Shown here in pieces: positions 17,808 through 25,201 of a stretch of DNA of 28,750 nucleotides; the first letter of the stretch is position 1; every line of letters begins with the position of its first letter. The DNA lies in contig JAXDLK010000297.1 of assembly GCA_034666665.1 (NCBI GenBank), positions 1-28,750 on the forward strand, written 5' to 3'. The position numbers and the translations under genes were made by a program. Source of the DNA: JAXDLK01 sp034666665 (GTDB lineage Bacteria; Desulfobacterota; Binatia; JACPRU01). Below the pieces are notes generated by a model. That model saw only the letters and a program-made list of their open reading frames with translations. It was not told the origin of the DNA and searched no databases.

Positions 17808-18786
17808 GACGCGCCGCGCGCTGATCACCGGTATCACGGGACAGGACGGCTCGTACCTGGCGGAGCTCCTGCTCGAGAAGGGCTACGCCGTCACCGGCAT
17901 GGTGCGGCGTGCGAGCGTCGAGAAGTTCGAGCGCATCGAGCATCTGCGCGATCGCATCGACCTCCGCCAGGCGGATCTTCTCGACCAGCTGTCGCTGATC
18001 TCGCTCGTCCAAGACGTGCGGCCGCACGAGATCTACAATCTCGCGGCCCAGTCGTTCGTGCCGACCTCGTGGAGTCAGCCGATGCTGACCGCGGAGTTCG
18101 ATGCCGTCGGCGTCACGCGCGTGCTCGAGGCGATCCGTCTCGTCGACCCCGCGATCCGCTTCTACCAAGCATCCTCGAGCGAAATGTTCGGCAAGGTCCG
18201 CGAGGTGCCGCAGCGAGAGACCACGCCGTTCCACCCGCGGAGCCCCTACGGCGTCGCCAAGGTGTACGGCCATTTCATCACGGTCAACTACCGCGAGAGC
18301 TACGAGATCTTCGCGTGCTCCGGAATCCTCTTCAACCACGAGAGCCCCCGACGCGGCCTCGAGTTCGTCACGCGCAAGGTCACCGCCACCGCCGCCGCGA
18401 TCGCGCGCGGCCGTGCCTCCGAGCTGCCGCTCGGGAACCTCGAAGCGCGCCGCGACTGGGGCTTCGCCGGCGATTACGTCGAAGCGATGTGGCGCATGCT
18501 GCAGCAGGACCAGCCCGACGACTACGTGGTCGCGACCGGAGAGAACCACAGCGTGCAACAGCTGGTGGAGATCGCCTTCGATCACCTGGGAATCGACTGG
18601 CGGAAGCACGTGAAAATCGATCGCCAGCTGCTCCGCCCCGCGGAGGTCGACACGCTCATCGGCGACGCGACCAAGGCGCGGGAACGGCTCGGGTGGCGCC
18701 CGCGAATGAGCTTCCCCGAGCTCGTGCGCACCATGGTGGATGCCGATCTGCAGCGGCTCGATGCCGGCAGCGCCGCCAGAAGGTAG
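17800..18786 (+). CDS. gmd: GDP-mannose 4,6-dehydratase
   Basis: Gmd converts GDP-D-mannose to GDP-4-keto-6-deoxy-D-mannose, using bound NADP. The 328-residue product shows the family motifs ALITGITGQDGSYLAELLLE (nucleotide binding), YNLAAQSFVPTSW, SSSEMFGKV (catalytic Ser/Glu region), SPYGVAKVYGH (Tyr-X3-Lys), FNHESPRRG and RRDWGFAGDYVEAMW. Full length for the bacterial family (about 320-370). ATG 17800 overlaps the cupin end by 8 bases. The next gene is the matching reductase. Confidence 0.95.
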   Translation: MAETRRALITGITGQDGSYLAELLLEKGYAVTGMVRRASVEKFERIEHLRDRIDLRQADLLDQLSLISLVQDVRPHEIYNLAAQSFVPTSWSQPMLTAEFDAVGVTRVLEAIRLVDPAIRFYQASSSEMFGKVREVPQRETTPFHPRSPYGVAKVYGHFITVNYRESYEIFACSGILFNHESPRRGLEFVTRKVTATAAAIARGRASELPLGNLEARRDWGFAGDYVEAMWRMLQQDQPDDYVVATGENHSVQQLVEIAFDHLGIDWRKHVKIDRQLLRPAEVDTLIGDATKARERLGWRPRMSFPELVRTMVDADLQRLDAGSAARR

Positions 18787-18796
18787 GCGCCGCGCG

Positions 18797-19780
18797 ATGA
18801 GGTTCTTCGTCACCGGCATCTCGGGATTCGCCGGCGGCCACCTCGCGGCCGCGCTCCTCGAAGCGGGTCACTCGGTCTCCGGGATCGCGCGCAACGTCCG
18901 CGTTCGCGCGATCGAACGCCTACACGAGCGATACCCGGGAAGGTTCCCGGTCGATGCCGTCCGCGCCTGCGACGTCCGCGACGGACTGCAGCTTCGGGAG
19001 GCGCTCAGGCGCTTCCGGCCGGACGGCATCTTTCACCTGGCCGGGATCGCCTTCGTCCCGCGTAGCTTTGCCGAGCCGCGCGTCGCGTACCAGGTGAACC
19101 TCTTCGGCGCGCTCGAGCTCCTCGAAGCGGCGCGCGAGGCCGCCGCCGAGGCGCGCGTGATCCTCGTCACCTCCGGCGAGGTCTACGGCTGGATCGACCC
19201 CGGTGAGCTGCCACTTCGCGAAGAACAGCCCCTGCGGCCGATCACGCCGTACGCGATCGGCAAGGCGGCGGCGGACTTCGCCGGATTCCAGGTCTACTGG
19301 GCTGAGGGGCGGCCGGTGATCCGCGCCCGGCCGTTCAACCACACGGGTCCCGGTCAGTCGCCGGATTTCGTCTGCTCCGAGTTCGCGCGGGCGATCGCCG
19401 CCGCCGAGGCCGGACTCGGTCCCACCACGTTGCGGGTCGGCGATCTCGACGTCGAGCGCGACTTCAGCGACGTGCGCGACGTCGTCCGCGGCTACCTGGC
19501 GCTGTTCGAGCGAGGCGAGCCGGGCGAGGCGTACAACTTGGGATCCGGGACCGCGCGATCGATCCGCTCGGTGCTCGACGGGCTGATCGCGCGGAGCACG
19601 GTGCCGATGCGTATCGAGGCCGACCCCGCGAAGCAGCGTCCGCGCGAGATCCGCCGCATCGTCGCCGCGATCGACAAGGTGAGCGCGGCCACCGGTTGGC
19701 GACCCGAGATTCCCATCGAGCGCACGCTCACCGATCTCCTCGACCACTGGCGCGAGGAGCTCCGAGACGCGGCGACGTGA
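18797..19780 (+). CDS. rmd: GDP-6-deoxy-D-mannose reductase (Rmd)
   Basis: Rmd reduces C4 of the Gmd product to give GDP-D-rhamnose. The 327-residue short-chain dehydrogenase has FFVTGISGFAGGHLAAALLE at the N-terminus, a VTSGEVYG catalytic region, TPYAIGKAAADF (Tyr-X3-Lys), and RARPFNHTGPGQSPDFVCSEF, a signature that separates Rmd from fucose synthase (Fcl). The start is ATG 18797, 10 nt after gmd, with AGGTAGG upstream. Together with gmd it predicts D-rhamnose in a surface glycan. A related reductase giving GDP-6-deoxytalose is possible but less likely. Confidence 0.88.
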   Translation: MRFFVTGISGFAGGHLAAALLEAGHSVSGIARNVRVRAIERLHERYPGRFPVDAVRACDVRDGLQLREALRRFRPDGIFHLAGIAFVPRSFAEPRVAYQVNLFGALELLEAAREAAAEARVILVTSGEVYGWIDPGELPLREEQPLRPITPYAIGKAAADFAGFQVYWAEGRPVIRARPFNHTGPGQSPDFVCSEFARAIAAAEAGLGPTTLRVGDLDVERDFSDVRDVVRGYLALFERGEPGEAYNLGSGTARSIRSVLDGLIARSTVPMRIEADPAKQRPREIRRIVAAIDKVSAATGWRPEIPIERTLTDLLDHWREELRDAAT

Positions 19781-20493
19781 CCGCGGCGACGGTTCTGCCC
19801 CGCTGCCGGAGCCTTTCGATCGTTCTCCCGGCGTATGACGAGGAGGCGAACGTCGGCCGCGCGATCGAGGCGGCGCGCACCGCCGGCAGCCGCTTCACCG
19901 ACGACCTCGAGATCATCGTCGTCGACGACGGCAGCCGCGACGGGACGACGGACCGGGTACTCGCCGAGGCGGCCGTCGATCCACGCGTTCGCCTGATCCG
20001 ATTCCCGGACAACCGCGGGTACGGCGCGGCGGTCAAGACCGGGCTCCAGGCCGCCACCAAGGAGCTCGTGTTCTTCACCGACTCGGATCTGCAGTTCGAC
20101 CTCGAGCAGATCGGCGAGCTACTCGCCCGCAGCGCCGAGGCGGGTGTGGTGGTCGGGTACCGGGCCGATCGAAGCGACTCCTGGCCGCGCAAGCTGAACG
20201 CGTGGGCGTGGAATCGGCTGCAGCGGGCGCTCTTCGATCTCGACGTTCGTGACGTGGACTGCGCCTTCAAGCTCTTCCGGCGCGAGGTGATCGCGTCGAT
20301 GCCGATGCGCTCCGAAGGCGCGTTCTTCTCGACGGAGATCCTGGTCCGTGCGCGCGCCGCCGGCCACCGCATCGTCGAGCTCCCGGTGCGCCACTACCCG
20401 CGACGCGCCGGCTCGCCGTCGGGCGCGCGCGTGGCGGTGATCGCCCGTGCGTTCCGCGAGCTCTGGAGACTCTCCGGCGATCTACGGACCTGA
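19777..20493 (+). CDS. Family 2 glycosyltransferase (DPM1-like)
   Basis: A 238-residue GT-A fold glycosyltransferase starting at GTG 19777, which overlaps the rmd stop as GTGA. Motifs: SIVLPAYDEEANVGRAI, EIIVVDDGSRDGTTD, FPDNRGYGAAVKTGL and FFTDSDLQFDLEQI (the DXD-like metal/sugar-nucleotide site), then DVDCAFKLFRREVI, typical of polyprenyl-phosphate mannosyl/glucosyl transferases. There are no C-terminal membrane segments, unlike GtrB or ArnC. It probably moves a sugar from an NDP donor to undecaprenyl phosphate or a nascent glycan at the inner membrane; donor and acceptor cannot be read from sequence. Last gene of the sugar run. Confidence 0.85.
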   Translation: MTAATVLPRCRSLSIVLPAYDEEANVGRAIEAARTAGSRFTDDLEIIVVDDGSRDGTTDRVLAEAAVDPRVRLIRFPDNRGYGAAVKTGLQAATKELVFFTDSDLQFDLEQIGELLARSAEAGVVVGYRADRSDSWPRKLNAWAWNRLQRALFDLDVRDVDCAFKLFRREVIASMPMRSEGAFFSTEILVRARAAGHRIVELPVRHYPRRAGSPSGARVAVIARAFRELWRLSGDLRT

Positions 20494-20527
20494 CCCTCCG
20501 CACGTCGTTCGCTGCCGCGCCCCGAGT

Positions 20528-20563
20528 GCGACCGGGATTCCCGCGAACGTCGCGCCCGGTTGC
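20528..20563. repeat. Dyad overlapping the encapsulin promoter
   Basis: GCGACCGGG (20528-20536) faces CCCGGTTGC (20555-20563), nine positions with one G-T pair. Inside, CGCGA (20542-20546) and TCGCG (20550-20554) form a second stem around ACG. The right arm overlaps the predicted -35 box at 20560. It could be an operator for the encapsulin operon or a hairpin ending the sugar transcript; no T-run follows. Confidence 0.45.
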
Positions 20564-20588
20564 GAGCATCGTGGGCGGCCGGTACTGT
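20560..20588 (+). promoter_or_regulatory. Candidate promoter of the encapsulin operon
   Basis: TTGCGA (20560-20565), a 17-bp spacer and TACTGT (20583-20588) match sigma70 hexamers at 4 and 3 positions. It lies in the 141-bp gap before the cargo gene, giving a start near 20595 and a leader of about 40 nt. A strong Shine-Dalgarno (GAGGTGAGG) precedes ATG 20635. Match quality is moderate. Confidence 0.4.
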
Positions 20589-20634
20589 CGGTGGCTCCGG
20601 ATCGGCACGCGTTCCACGATCGAGGTGAGGACCG

Positions 20635-21015
20635 ATGGGGAGTGAGACGTACCACGAGCCGCTCGAGCTCATCTCGGAGAAAACCAAGAACCTCCACCGC
20701 GGAATCGTCTCGCTGATGGAAGAGCTCGAGGCGATCGACTGGTACCAGCAGCGCGCCGACGCTTGCTCCGACGACGAGTTGAAGCGGGTCCTGCTGCACA
20801 ACCGCAACGAGGAGATCGAGCATGCGGTGATGACGCTCGAGTGGATCCGGCGGAGTCACCAGCACTTCGACCGACAGCTGCGCACGTACTTGTTCTCCGC
20901 GGGGCCGATCACCGGGATCGAAGAACGCGCGGAGGGCGAAAGCGCCGAGGCTGCCACGCCGGCAACGCGGAGCGGCGGCTGCCTCGACGTCGGTTCGCTG
21001 AAAGGCGGGTCCTGA
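20635..21015 (+). CDS. Encapsulated ferritin-like protein (EncFtn cargo)
   Basis: The 126-residue protein matches encapsulated ferritins, which oxidise Fe(II) inside an encapsulin shell. It has two helices carrying EELEAIDWYQQR and HNRNEEIEHAVMTLEWIRR. By alignment from memory to Rhodospirillum rubrum EncFtn (Glu32, Glu62, His65, Trp38/Tyr39), the iron ligands here are Glu30, Glu60 and His63, with Trp36/Tyr37, a constant offset of two. A flexible Ala/Glu-rich tail (about 96-115) leads to LDVGSLKG at 117-124, a typical encapsulin targeting peptide. Two Cys (44, 116) are present. The shell gene begins one base after its stop, so the pair is co-transcribed. Confidence 0.95.
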   Translation: MGSETYHEPLELISEKTKNLHRGIVSLMEELEAIDWYQQRADACSDDELKRVLLHNRNEEIEHAVMTLEWIRRSHQHFDRQLRTYLFSAGPITGIEERAEGESAEAATPATRSGGCLDVGSLKGGS

Positions 21016-21016
21016 G

Positions 21017-21832
21017 ATGGATCTTCTCAAGCGACACCTCGCGCCGATCCTGCCGGAGGCCTGGGCACAGATCGACGACGAGGCCAGGCGCGTGCTGAAG
21101 CTCGCGCTCGCAGGCCGGAAGGTCGTCGACTTCGACGGACCTCACGGCTGGGAACACGCGGCTCTCAACGTCGGCCGGCTGGTGCTTCACGAGAAGGAGC
21201 TCGTCGAGGGCGTACGGGTCGGGACGCGTGTCGTGCAGCCGCTGATCGAGATCCGCGCGCCGTTCACGCTCGACGTCCTCGAGATCGACAGCGTCGGACG
21301 CGGCGCAAAGGAGCTCGATCTCGAGCCCGTGGTCGAAGTGTCGGAGCGAGTGGCGCGCGCCGAGGACGACGCGATCTTCAACGGCAGCTCCGAAGCCGGC
21401 ATCCGCGGAATCATCGAGTCGAGCCCCCATCCACCGGTGGAGCTTCCGATCGACCCGGCGGGGTACCCGCGGGCGATCGTCGAGGCGCTCGAGGTTCTCC
21501 GCGAGGCGGCGGTCGCCGGTCCCTACGGTCTCGTGCTCGGGCCCCGCTGGTACAAGCAGGTGTCGGAAGCGTCGGAGGACGGGTATCCCATCCGCAAGCG
21601 CATCGAGCGGCAGATCATCGATGGCCCGTTGGTCTGGGCATCGTCGGTCGAGGGTGCGGTGCTGCTGTCTCTCCGCGGCGGCGACTTCACGCTCACCGTC
21701 GGTCAGGATCTCTCGATCGGCTACGCCGCGCACGATCGGGAGAAGGTCGAGCTGTACCTGACCGAGTCCTTCACCTTCCGCGTCCACGACGGCGCCGCCG
21801 CCGTGTACCTGAAGCCGCCGCTGGTGGTCTGA
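21017..21832 (+). CDS. Encapsulin shell protein (family 1, HK97 fold)
   Basis: The 271-residue product is a family 1 encapsulin, which assembles (usually T=1, 60 subunits) into a protein cage. It opens MDLLKRHLAPILPEAWAQID, with the N-terminal helix that docks cargo peptides, then ALAGRKVVDFDGPHGWEHAA. The E-loop region contains QPLIEIRAPFTLDVLEID. DDAIFNGSSEAGIRGI and LGPRWYKQVSEASEDGYPI are also conserved in this family, and the C-terminal part YLTESFTFRVHDGAAAVYL closes the fold. Length is typical (about 265). It sits directly behind its ferritin-like cargo, so the compartment should store iron and limit oxidative damage. Confidence 0.96.
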   Translation: MDLLKRHLAPILPEAWAQIDDEARRVLKLALAGRKVVDFDGPHGWEHAALNVGRLVLHEKELVEGVRVGTRVVQPLIEIRAPFTLDVLEIDSVGRGAKELDLEPVVEVSERVARAEDDAIFNGSSEAGIRGIIESSPHPPVELPIDPAGYPRAIVEALEVLREAAVAGPYGLVLGPRWYKQVSEASEDGYPIRKRIERQIIDGPLVWASSVEGAVLLSLRGGDFTLTVGQDLSIGYAAHDREKVELYLTESFTFRVHDGAAAVYLKPPLVV

Positions 21833-21879
21833 TCGTCAGGACGGGCATCCGAGCCCGGCAGTGCGCTCGACGCGGCGCG

Positions 21880-21896
21880 GTCGCCATGGTGGCGAC
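21880..21896. repeat. Small hairpin before the exported-protein gene
   Basis: GTCGCCA (21880-21886) and TGGCGAC (21890-21896) form a perfect 7-bp stem with a 3-nt loop in the 84-nt gap after the shell gene. Just downstream CTCC (21899-21902) can pair with GGAG (21907-21910) of the Shine-Dalgarno GGGAGGT. Both may affect translation of the next gene; untested. Confidence 0.4.
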
Positions 21897-21916
21897 GTCT
21901 CCTCCGGGAGGTTTCC

Positions 21917-22405
21917 ATGAAACGAACGTTCTCGAGCGCGGTCTTCGTGCTGCTCGCGACGCTGAATCTCGGCTCCCTCGCGTTCGGCGCCATGGGGTCG
22001 AACGCCCCCGCGATCATTCCGGACGTCGAGCTCTACAGGATCCGCGGGTATCTCGACCGAGCGCCCGAGGGAGCGGAGATCATCGATCGGGTGCAGATCA
22101 CCCGACGAGGCGAGAAGCCTCGCGAGCTCTACGTCCTGAAATACCAGGACTACCCCGAGGTGTCCCTGACGCAGCACCTTTCGCACGCGAATCCTTCCCG
22201 GCCGTACCACGTGGAAGGCGACGAGCAGCTGGTTGCCCGGCTCTTCAGCGCGAGGCCCGGCGCCGAGGTGCACGGCGTCTTCTACCGACGCCATGCGGCG
22301 GGAAACTGGCTGTACGTCGGCGCGCTGGACGCGCCCGCGGATCCCGCGCTGCAGCAGGACGAGCCGCCGGCCCGGCGAGCCGAAGACGCCAAGCGCGGTT
22401 CCTGA
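21917..22405 (+). CDS. Small exported protein of unknown function
   Basis: The 162-residue product has a clear signal peptide (MKRTFSS, a hydrophobic core VFVLLATLNLGSLAFGA, cleavage about residue 25). The mature part is mixed alpha/beta in look, with IIPDVELYRIRGYLDR, ELYVLKYQDYPEVSL and GVFYRRHAAGNWLYVGALD, followed by a charged, Pro-rich tail (about 138-162). No Cys is present in the mature part, so it is not a lipoprotein. I do not recognise the family. GGGAGGT at 21906-21912 gives a good ribosome site. It stands 84 nt after encapsulin and 104 nt before the DUF1302-like barrel, in the same direction; a link to either is only positional. Confidence 0.75.
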   Translation: MKRTFSSAVFVLLATLNLGSLAFGAMGSNAPAIIPDVELYRIRGYLDRAPEGAEIIDRVQITRRGEKPRELYVLKYQDYPEVSLTQHLSHANPSRPYHVEGDEQLVARLFSARPGAEVHGVFYRRHAAGNWLYVGALDAPADPALQQDEPPARRAEDAKRGS

Positions 22406-22472
22406 CGAATCCGCGGCGAACGCGGTCGTGGTAGGGCGCGTTCGCTTCCTTCGCTCGTGAGGTTGTGACAAA

Positions 22473-22498
22473 CGCCCGGCGGGCTCCCTCGCCGGGCG
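22473..22498. repeat. GC-rich hairpin directly before the DUF1302-like gene
   Basis: CGCCCGGCG (22473-22481) and CGCCGGGCG (22490-22498) form a perfect 9-bp stem with an 8-nt loop. It ends two bases before the Shine-Dalgarno AGGAGGT (22500-22506). Without a T-run it is a poor intrinsic terminator; a 5'-UTR stability or translation element is as likely. Confidence 0.55.
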
Positions 22499-22509
22499 CA
22501 GGAGGTGAC

Positions 22510-24396
22510 ATGGGTCGGAGAGCGGCAAGAGCGTTCTGGATCGGCCCTCTTCTCGTCGTCGGGGTCGCCGCGTCGGCGGCGGCGACGATGCGCACCGACC
22601 GGCTGGAGTTCCAGGCCCGCCTCGCGGTCCAGAACACGTTCCATCACGATTCCATCCAGTCGATCGATTGGGTGCAGGAACGAAACGAGCTGCGGTTCGA
22701 TCTCAAGTACAGCTTGTTGGCGCCCGGGGAGCCGATCACCGGCATCGACCGCGCCGTCTTCAACATCCTCTACCGCGGCCGGTACGATTCGATCTTCGAC
22801 ATCCGCACCCACTATCGCAAACGCGGCTATCGCCGGGACGACTTCCGCTTCCCGGAGGGAGAGCTGCCGCGGGAGATGTTCCTCGACGTCGAGTTCGGCG
22901 GCTTCGCGCGGGGCCTCGGCATGCGTCTCGGGCGCCAGCAAGTCGTCTGGGGCGAGGCCGACGTCTTCCGCTCGCTCGATCAGGTGAACCCGCTTCGCCT
23001 CGATCAGAACGGCCTTCTCGGTGACGACTTCGCCGACTACCGCGAGCCCCTGTGGATCGCCAAGTTCCTCTACGACATCGGCGACCTCGGACCGATCGGC
23101 GGCGCCGGCGTGGAGTTCTTCTACTCGCCGAACGGCCGGCCGGCGACCGACCGGATCATCGTCGGCGAGGCGTTCCGGATCACGCTCGCCGACAACAATC
23201 CGCTCACCGGTTGGCGGCGGCGGAACCGGACGCCGTTCGATCAGGTGCGGCACCCGTGGGAGGTCCAGCGCATCGGCCCGGGACCGACGGAGGCGCAGGA
23301 CTTCGCGGACCAGGGATCCGTTCCCGGGTGTGCGGATCCTCCCGGTTGCGCCGACTTCGCCTATCTCGCCAGCACCACGTATCCGTCGGCCGACTTCGCC
23401 TGGGGGAACAGCATGGCGGGAATCCGCCTCCTCGGCAGCACGTTCGGCGGCATCCAGTTCTCGCTGAACTATCTGTTCAAGCGAACCGAGCTCCCCGGCA
23501 CCTCGCTGGTCGGCACCGACCTCTTCGACCCGATGGTCGCGCAGGACGGCAGCCCCAACCCGCGCCTCGACAAGGTGGGCGCGGCGCTCGTGGCGGCGGC
23601 GACCCCGGATACCAACGGCAACGGCATTCCGGAAGGCACCGAGGACTTGATCCGGCGCTGCGTCTGGGGCCACGAGCCGGTCTACTTCGTCGGTTCGATG
23701 CACGACACGGAGAACATGCTCACCGGCTGCCAGACGACGGCGTTCTGGTATCCGTGGACGCACATCATCGGCGCCACCGGGACGTACAACGACGACGCCT
23801 ACACCGGGATGGTCTTCCGGGTCGAGGAGAGCCTGAGCACCAAGGAGCCGCGGAACGGCGTGCCGCCGCTCGCCGGCCCGCGCGCGGGCGACTATCCTCG
23901 CACGCGCGACTTCGCGACCAACGGAATGCGCCAGACGTCGGTGTGGCGCAGCATGGTCGGGTTCGACTACTTGCGCGCGCTGGGACTGACCGCCGCGCGC
24001 AAATGGCCGCAGCCCTTCCGCTCGCTCTTCGGCGGCGATCAATGGCTGCTGTCGGGCCAGTTCTTCGACGAGTACTACGCCCACGCGGACGGGCAGATCG
24101 GGCTGCTCGACTCGGTCACCGACCGCATGCACAACTTCAACCCGATCTTCACCATGGTCGCGACCGGCTTCTTCGTGAACCAGCGCCTGCGTCCGTTGTT
24201 CGCGTTCGGCTACGACGTGAACGACGCGTTCCCGACCTTGTGGATGCAGGCCGAATACAACATCGGCGCCCGCTGGGCGGTGCGGTTGGGCGACGTCCTC
24301 TACATGGGCAGCAAGATGTCGGAGGCGTTCCTCTACCTGAACAAGTACGCCGACCGCGACACCCTGTTCCTGCGCCTGACGTACTTCTTGATCTGA
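22510..24396 (+). CDS. DUF1302-like outer-membrane beta-barrel protein
   Basis: The 628-residue protein has a signal peptide (about 1-31, hydrophobic core FWIGPLLVVGVAASAAA) and then alternating amphipathic strands rich in aromatic residues, typical of an outer-membrane barrel. RLGRQQVVWGEADVFRSLDQ followed by VNPL is the hallmark of DUF1302 proteins. The end, DTLFLRLTYFLI, is a plausible barrel-closing strand. The family is often encoded beside lipid-, sterol- or aromatic-related genes, but its substrate is unknown. ATG 22510 follows AGGAGGT by 3 nt; an upstream GTG at 22465 lacks this. A Cys-containing loop (PGCADPPGCADF, about residues 274-285) may be disulfide bonded. The neighbouring downstream gene is convergent. 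Confidence 0.7.
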   Translation: MGRRAARAFWIGPLLVVGVAASAAATMRTDRLEFQARLAVQNTFHHDSIQSIDWVQERNELRFDLKYSLLAPGEPITGIDRAVFNILYRGRYDSIFDIRTHYRKRGYRRDDFRFPEGELPREMFLDVEFGGFARGLGMRLGRQQVVWGEADVFRSLDQVNPLRLDQNGLLGDDFADYREPLWIAKFLYDIGDLGPIGGAGVEFFYSPNGRPATDRIIVGEAFRITLADNNPLTGWRRRNRTPFDQVRHPWEVQRIGPGPTEAQDFADQGSVPGCADPPGCADFAYLASTTYPSADFAWGNSMAGIRLLGSTFGGIQFSLNYLFKRTELPGTSLVGTDLFDPMVAQDGSPNPRLDKVGAALVAAATPDTNGNGIPEGTEDLIRRCVWGHEPVYFVGSMHDTENMLTGCQTTAFWYPWTHIIGATGTYNDDAYTGMVFRVEESLSTKEPRNGVPPLAGPRAGDYPRTRDFATNGMRQTSVWRSMVGFDYLRALGLTAARKWPQPFRSLFGGDQWLLSGQFFDEYYAHADGQIGLLDSVTDRMHNFNPIFTMVATGFFVNQRLRPLFAFGYDVNDAFPTLWMQAEYNIGARWAVRLGDVLYMGSKMSEAFLYLNKYADRDTLFLRLTYFLI

Positions 24397-24422
24397 GAGT
24401 CGCCGGTCGATCAGCAGCCTGC

Positions 24423-25199
24423 TCAGGTGATCATGCGGCGTCTCGCGAGCACCACGGCGAGATAGCCGAACACCACGGCGTAGGTCGCCAGCACGGCGAC
24501 GTTCCGGAATGCGTGCTCCGGCACCGAGCCGGTCAGCAGCGGGCGCATGAGCTCGACCGCATGCGTCAGCGGCAGCGCCGAGGTCACCCACCGAGCGCCG
24601 GCGGGAAGTGACGACAGCGGAAAGAAGACGCCGCAGAAGAGGAACATGGGTGTCACCGCCAGCGTGAAGTAATAGAGGAAGAAGTCGTAGCTCGGCGAGA
24701 CCACCGTTACCACCAGCGCGATCGACCCGAAGCAGAGCCCGGTCAGGAAGATCAGCGGCGGTACCGCGAGCATGCCGACTCCGCCGATCGCCCCGAGCGC
24801 CGCCGCGACCGCGAGGATGATCGAGCCCGTCAGCAGACTCTTGGTCGCCGCCCATCCGATCTCCCCGAGGACGACGTCGTCGAGCAGCAGAGGGGCGGCG
24901 AGCATCCCGTCCCACGTCTTCTGCATCGCCATGCGCGTGAACGCGGAGTAGAGCGCCTCGAACGTCGCGGTGTTCATCGCGTTCGCGCAGACCAGCCCGG
25001 AAGCGAAGAAGGACACGTAGGGCATGCCGTTCACCTGGCCGATGAAACCGCCGAGGCCGTAGCCGATGCCGAGGAGATAGAGCAGGGGATCGCCGAAGTT
25101 GCCGAGCAGCGACGGTACCCAGAGCTTCCTCCAGACGAGCGCGTTCCGCCGCCACACGGCGACCGATCGACGGCTCGGACGTGGCGGGCGAAAGTCCAT
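24423..25199 (-). CDS. ABC-2 type exporter permease (NodJ family)
   Basis: The 258-residue membrane protein has about six hydrophobic segments and the NodJ/DrrB pattern: VWRRNALVWRKLWVPSLLGN near the start, DPLLYLLGIGYGLGGFI, SFFASGLVCANAMNTATFEA, and the amphipathic stretch AMQKTWDGMLAAPL. Near the C-terminus FLFCGVFFPLSSLP and a terminal ARRR occur. It would form the channel of an exporter with the ATPase encoded just upstream (2-nt gap). NodI/NodJ relatives export lipo-oligosaccharides, glycans or drugs; the substrate is not shown. ATG 25199 is chosen because upstream extension lies in the ATPase gene and is Arg-rich noise. It converges with the DUF1302-like gene, 26 bp apart. Confidence 0.87.
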   Translation of the reverse strand: MDFRPPRPSRRSVAVWRRNALVWRKLWVPSLLGNFGDPLLYLLGIGYGLGGFIGQVNGMPYVSFFASGLVCANAMNTATFEALYSAFTRMAMQKTWDGMLAAPLLLDDVVLGEIGWAATKSLLTGSIILAVAAALGAIGGVGMLAVPPLIFLTGLCFGSIALVVTVVSPSYDFFLYYFTLAVTPMFLFCGVFFPLSSLPAGARWVTSALPLTHAVELMRPLLTGSVPEHAFRNVAVLATYAVVFGYLAVVLARRRMIT

Positions 25200-25201
25200 G
25201 A

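Noticed and set aside
24397..24432. Imperfect inverted repeat between the convergent barrel and permease genes as a bidirectional terminator
   Set aside because: GATCA/TGATC with a broken inner stem and no T-runs is too weak to call.
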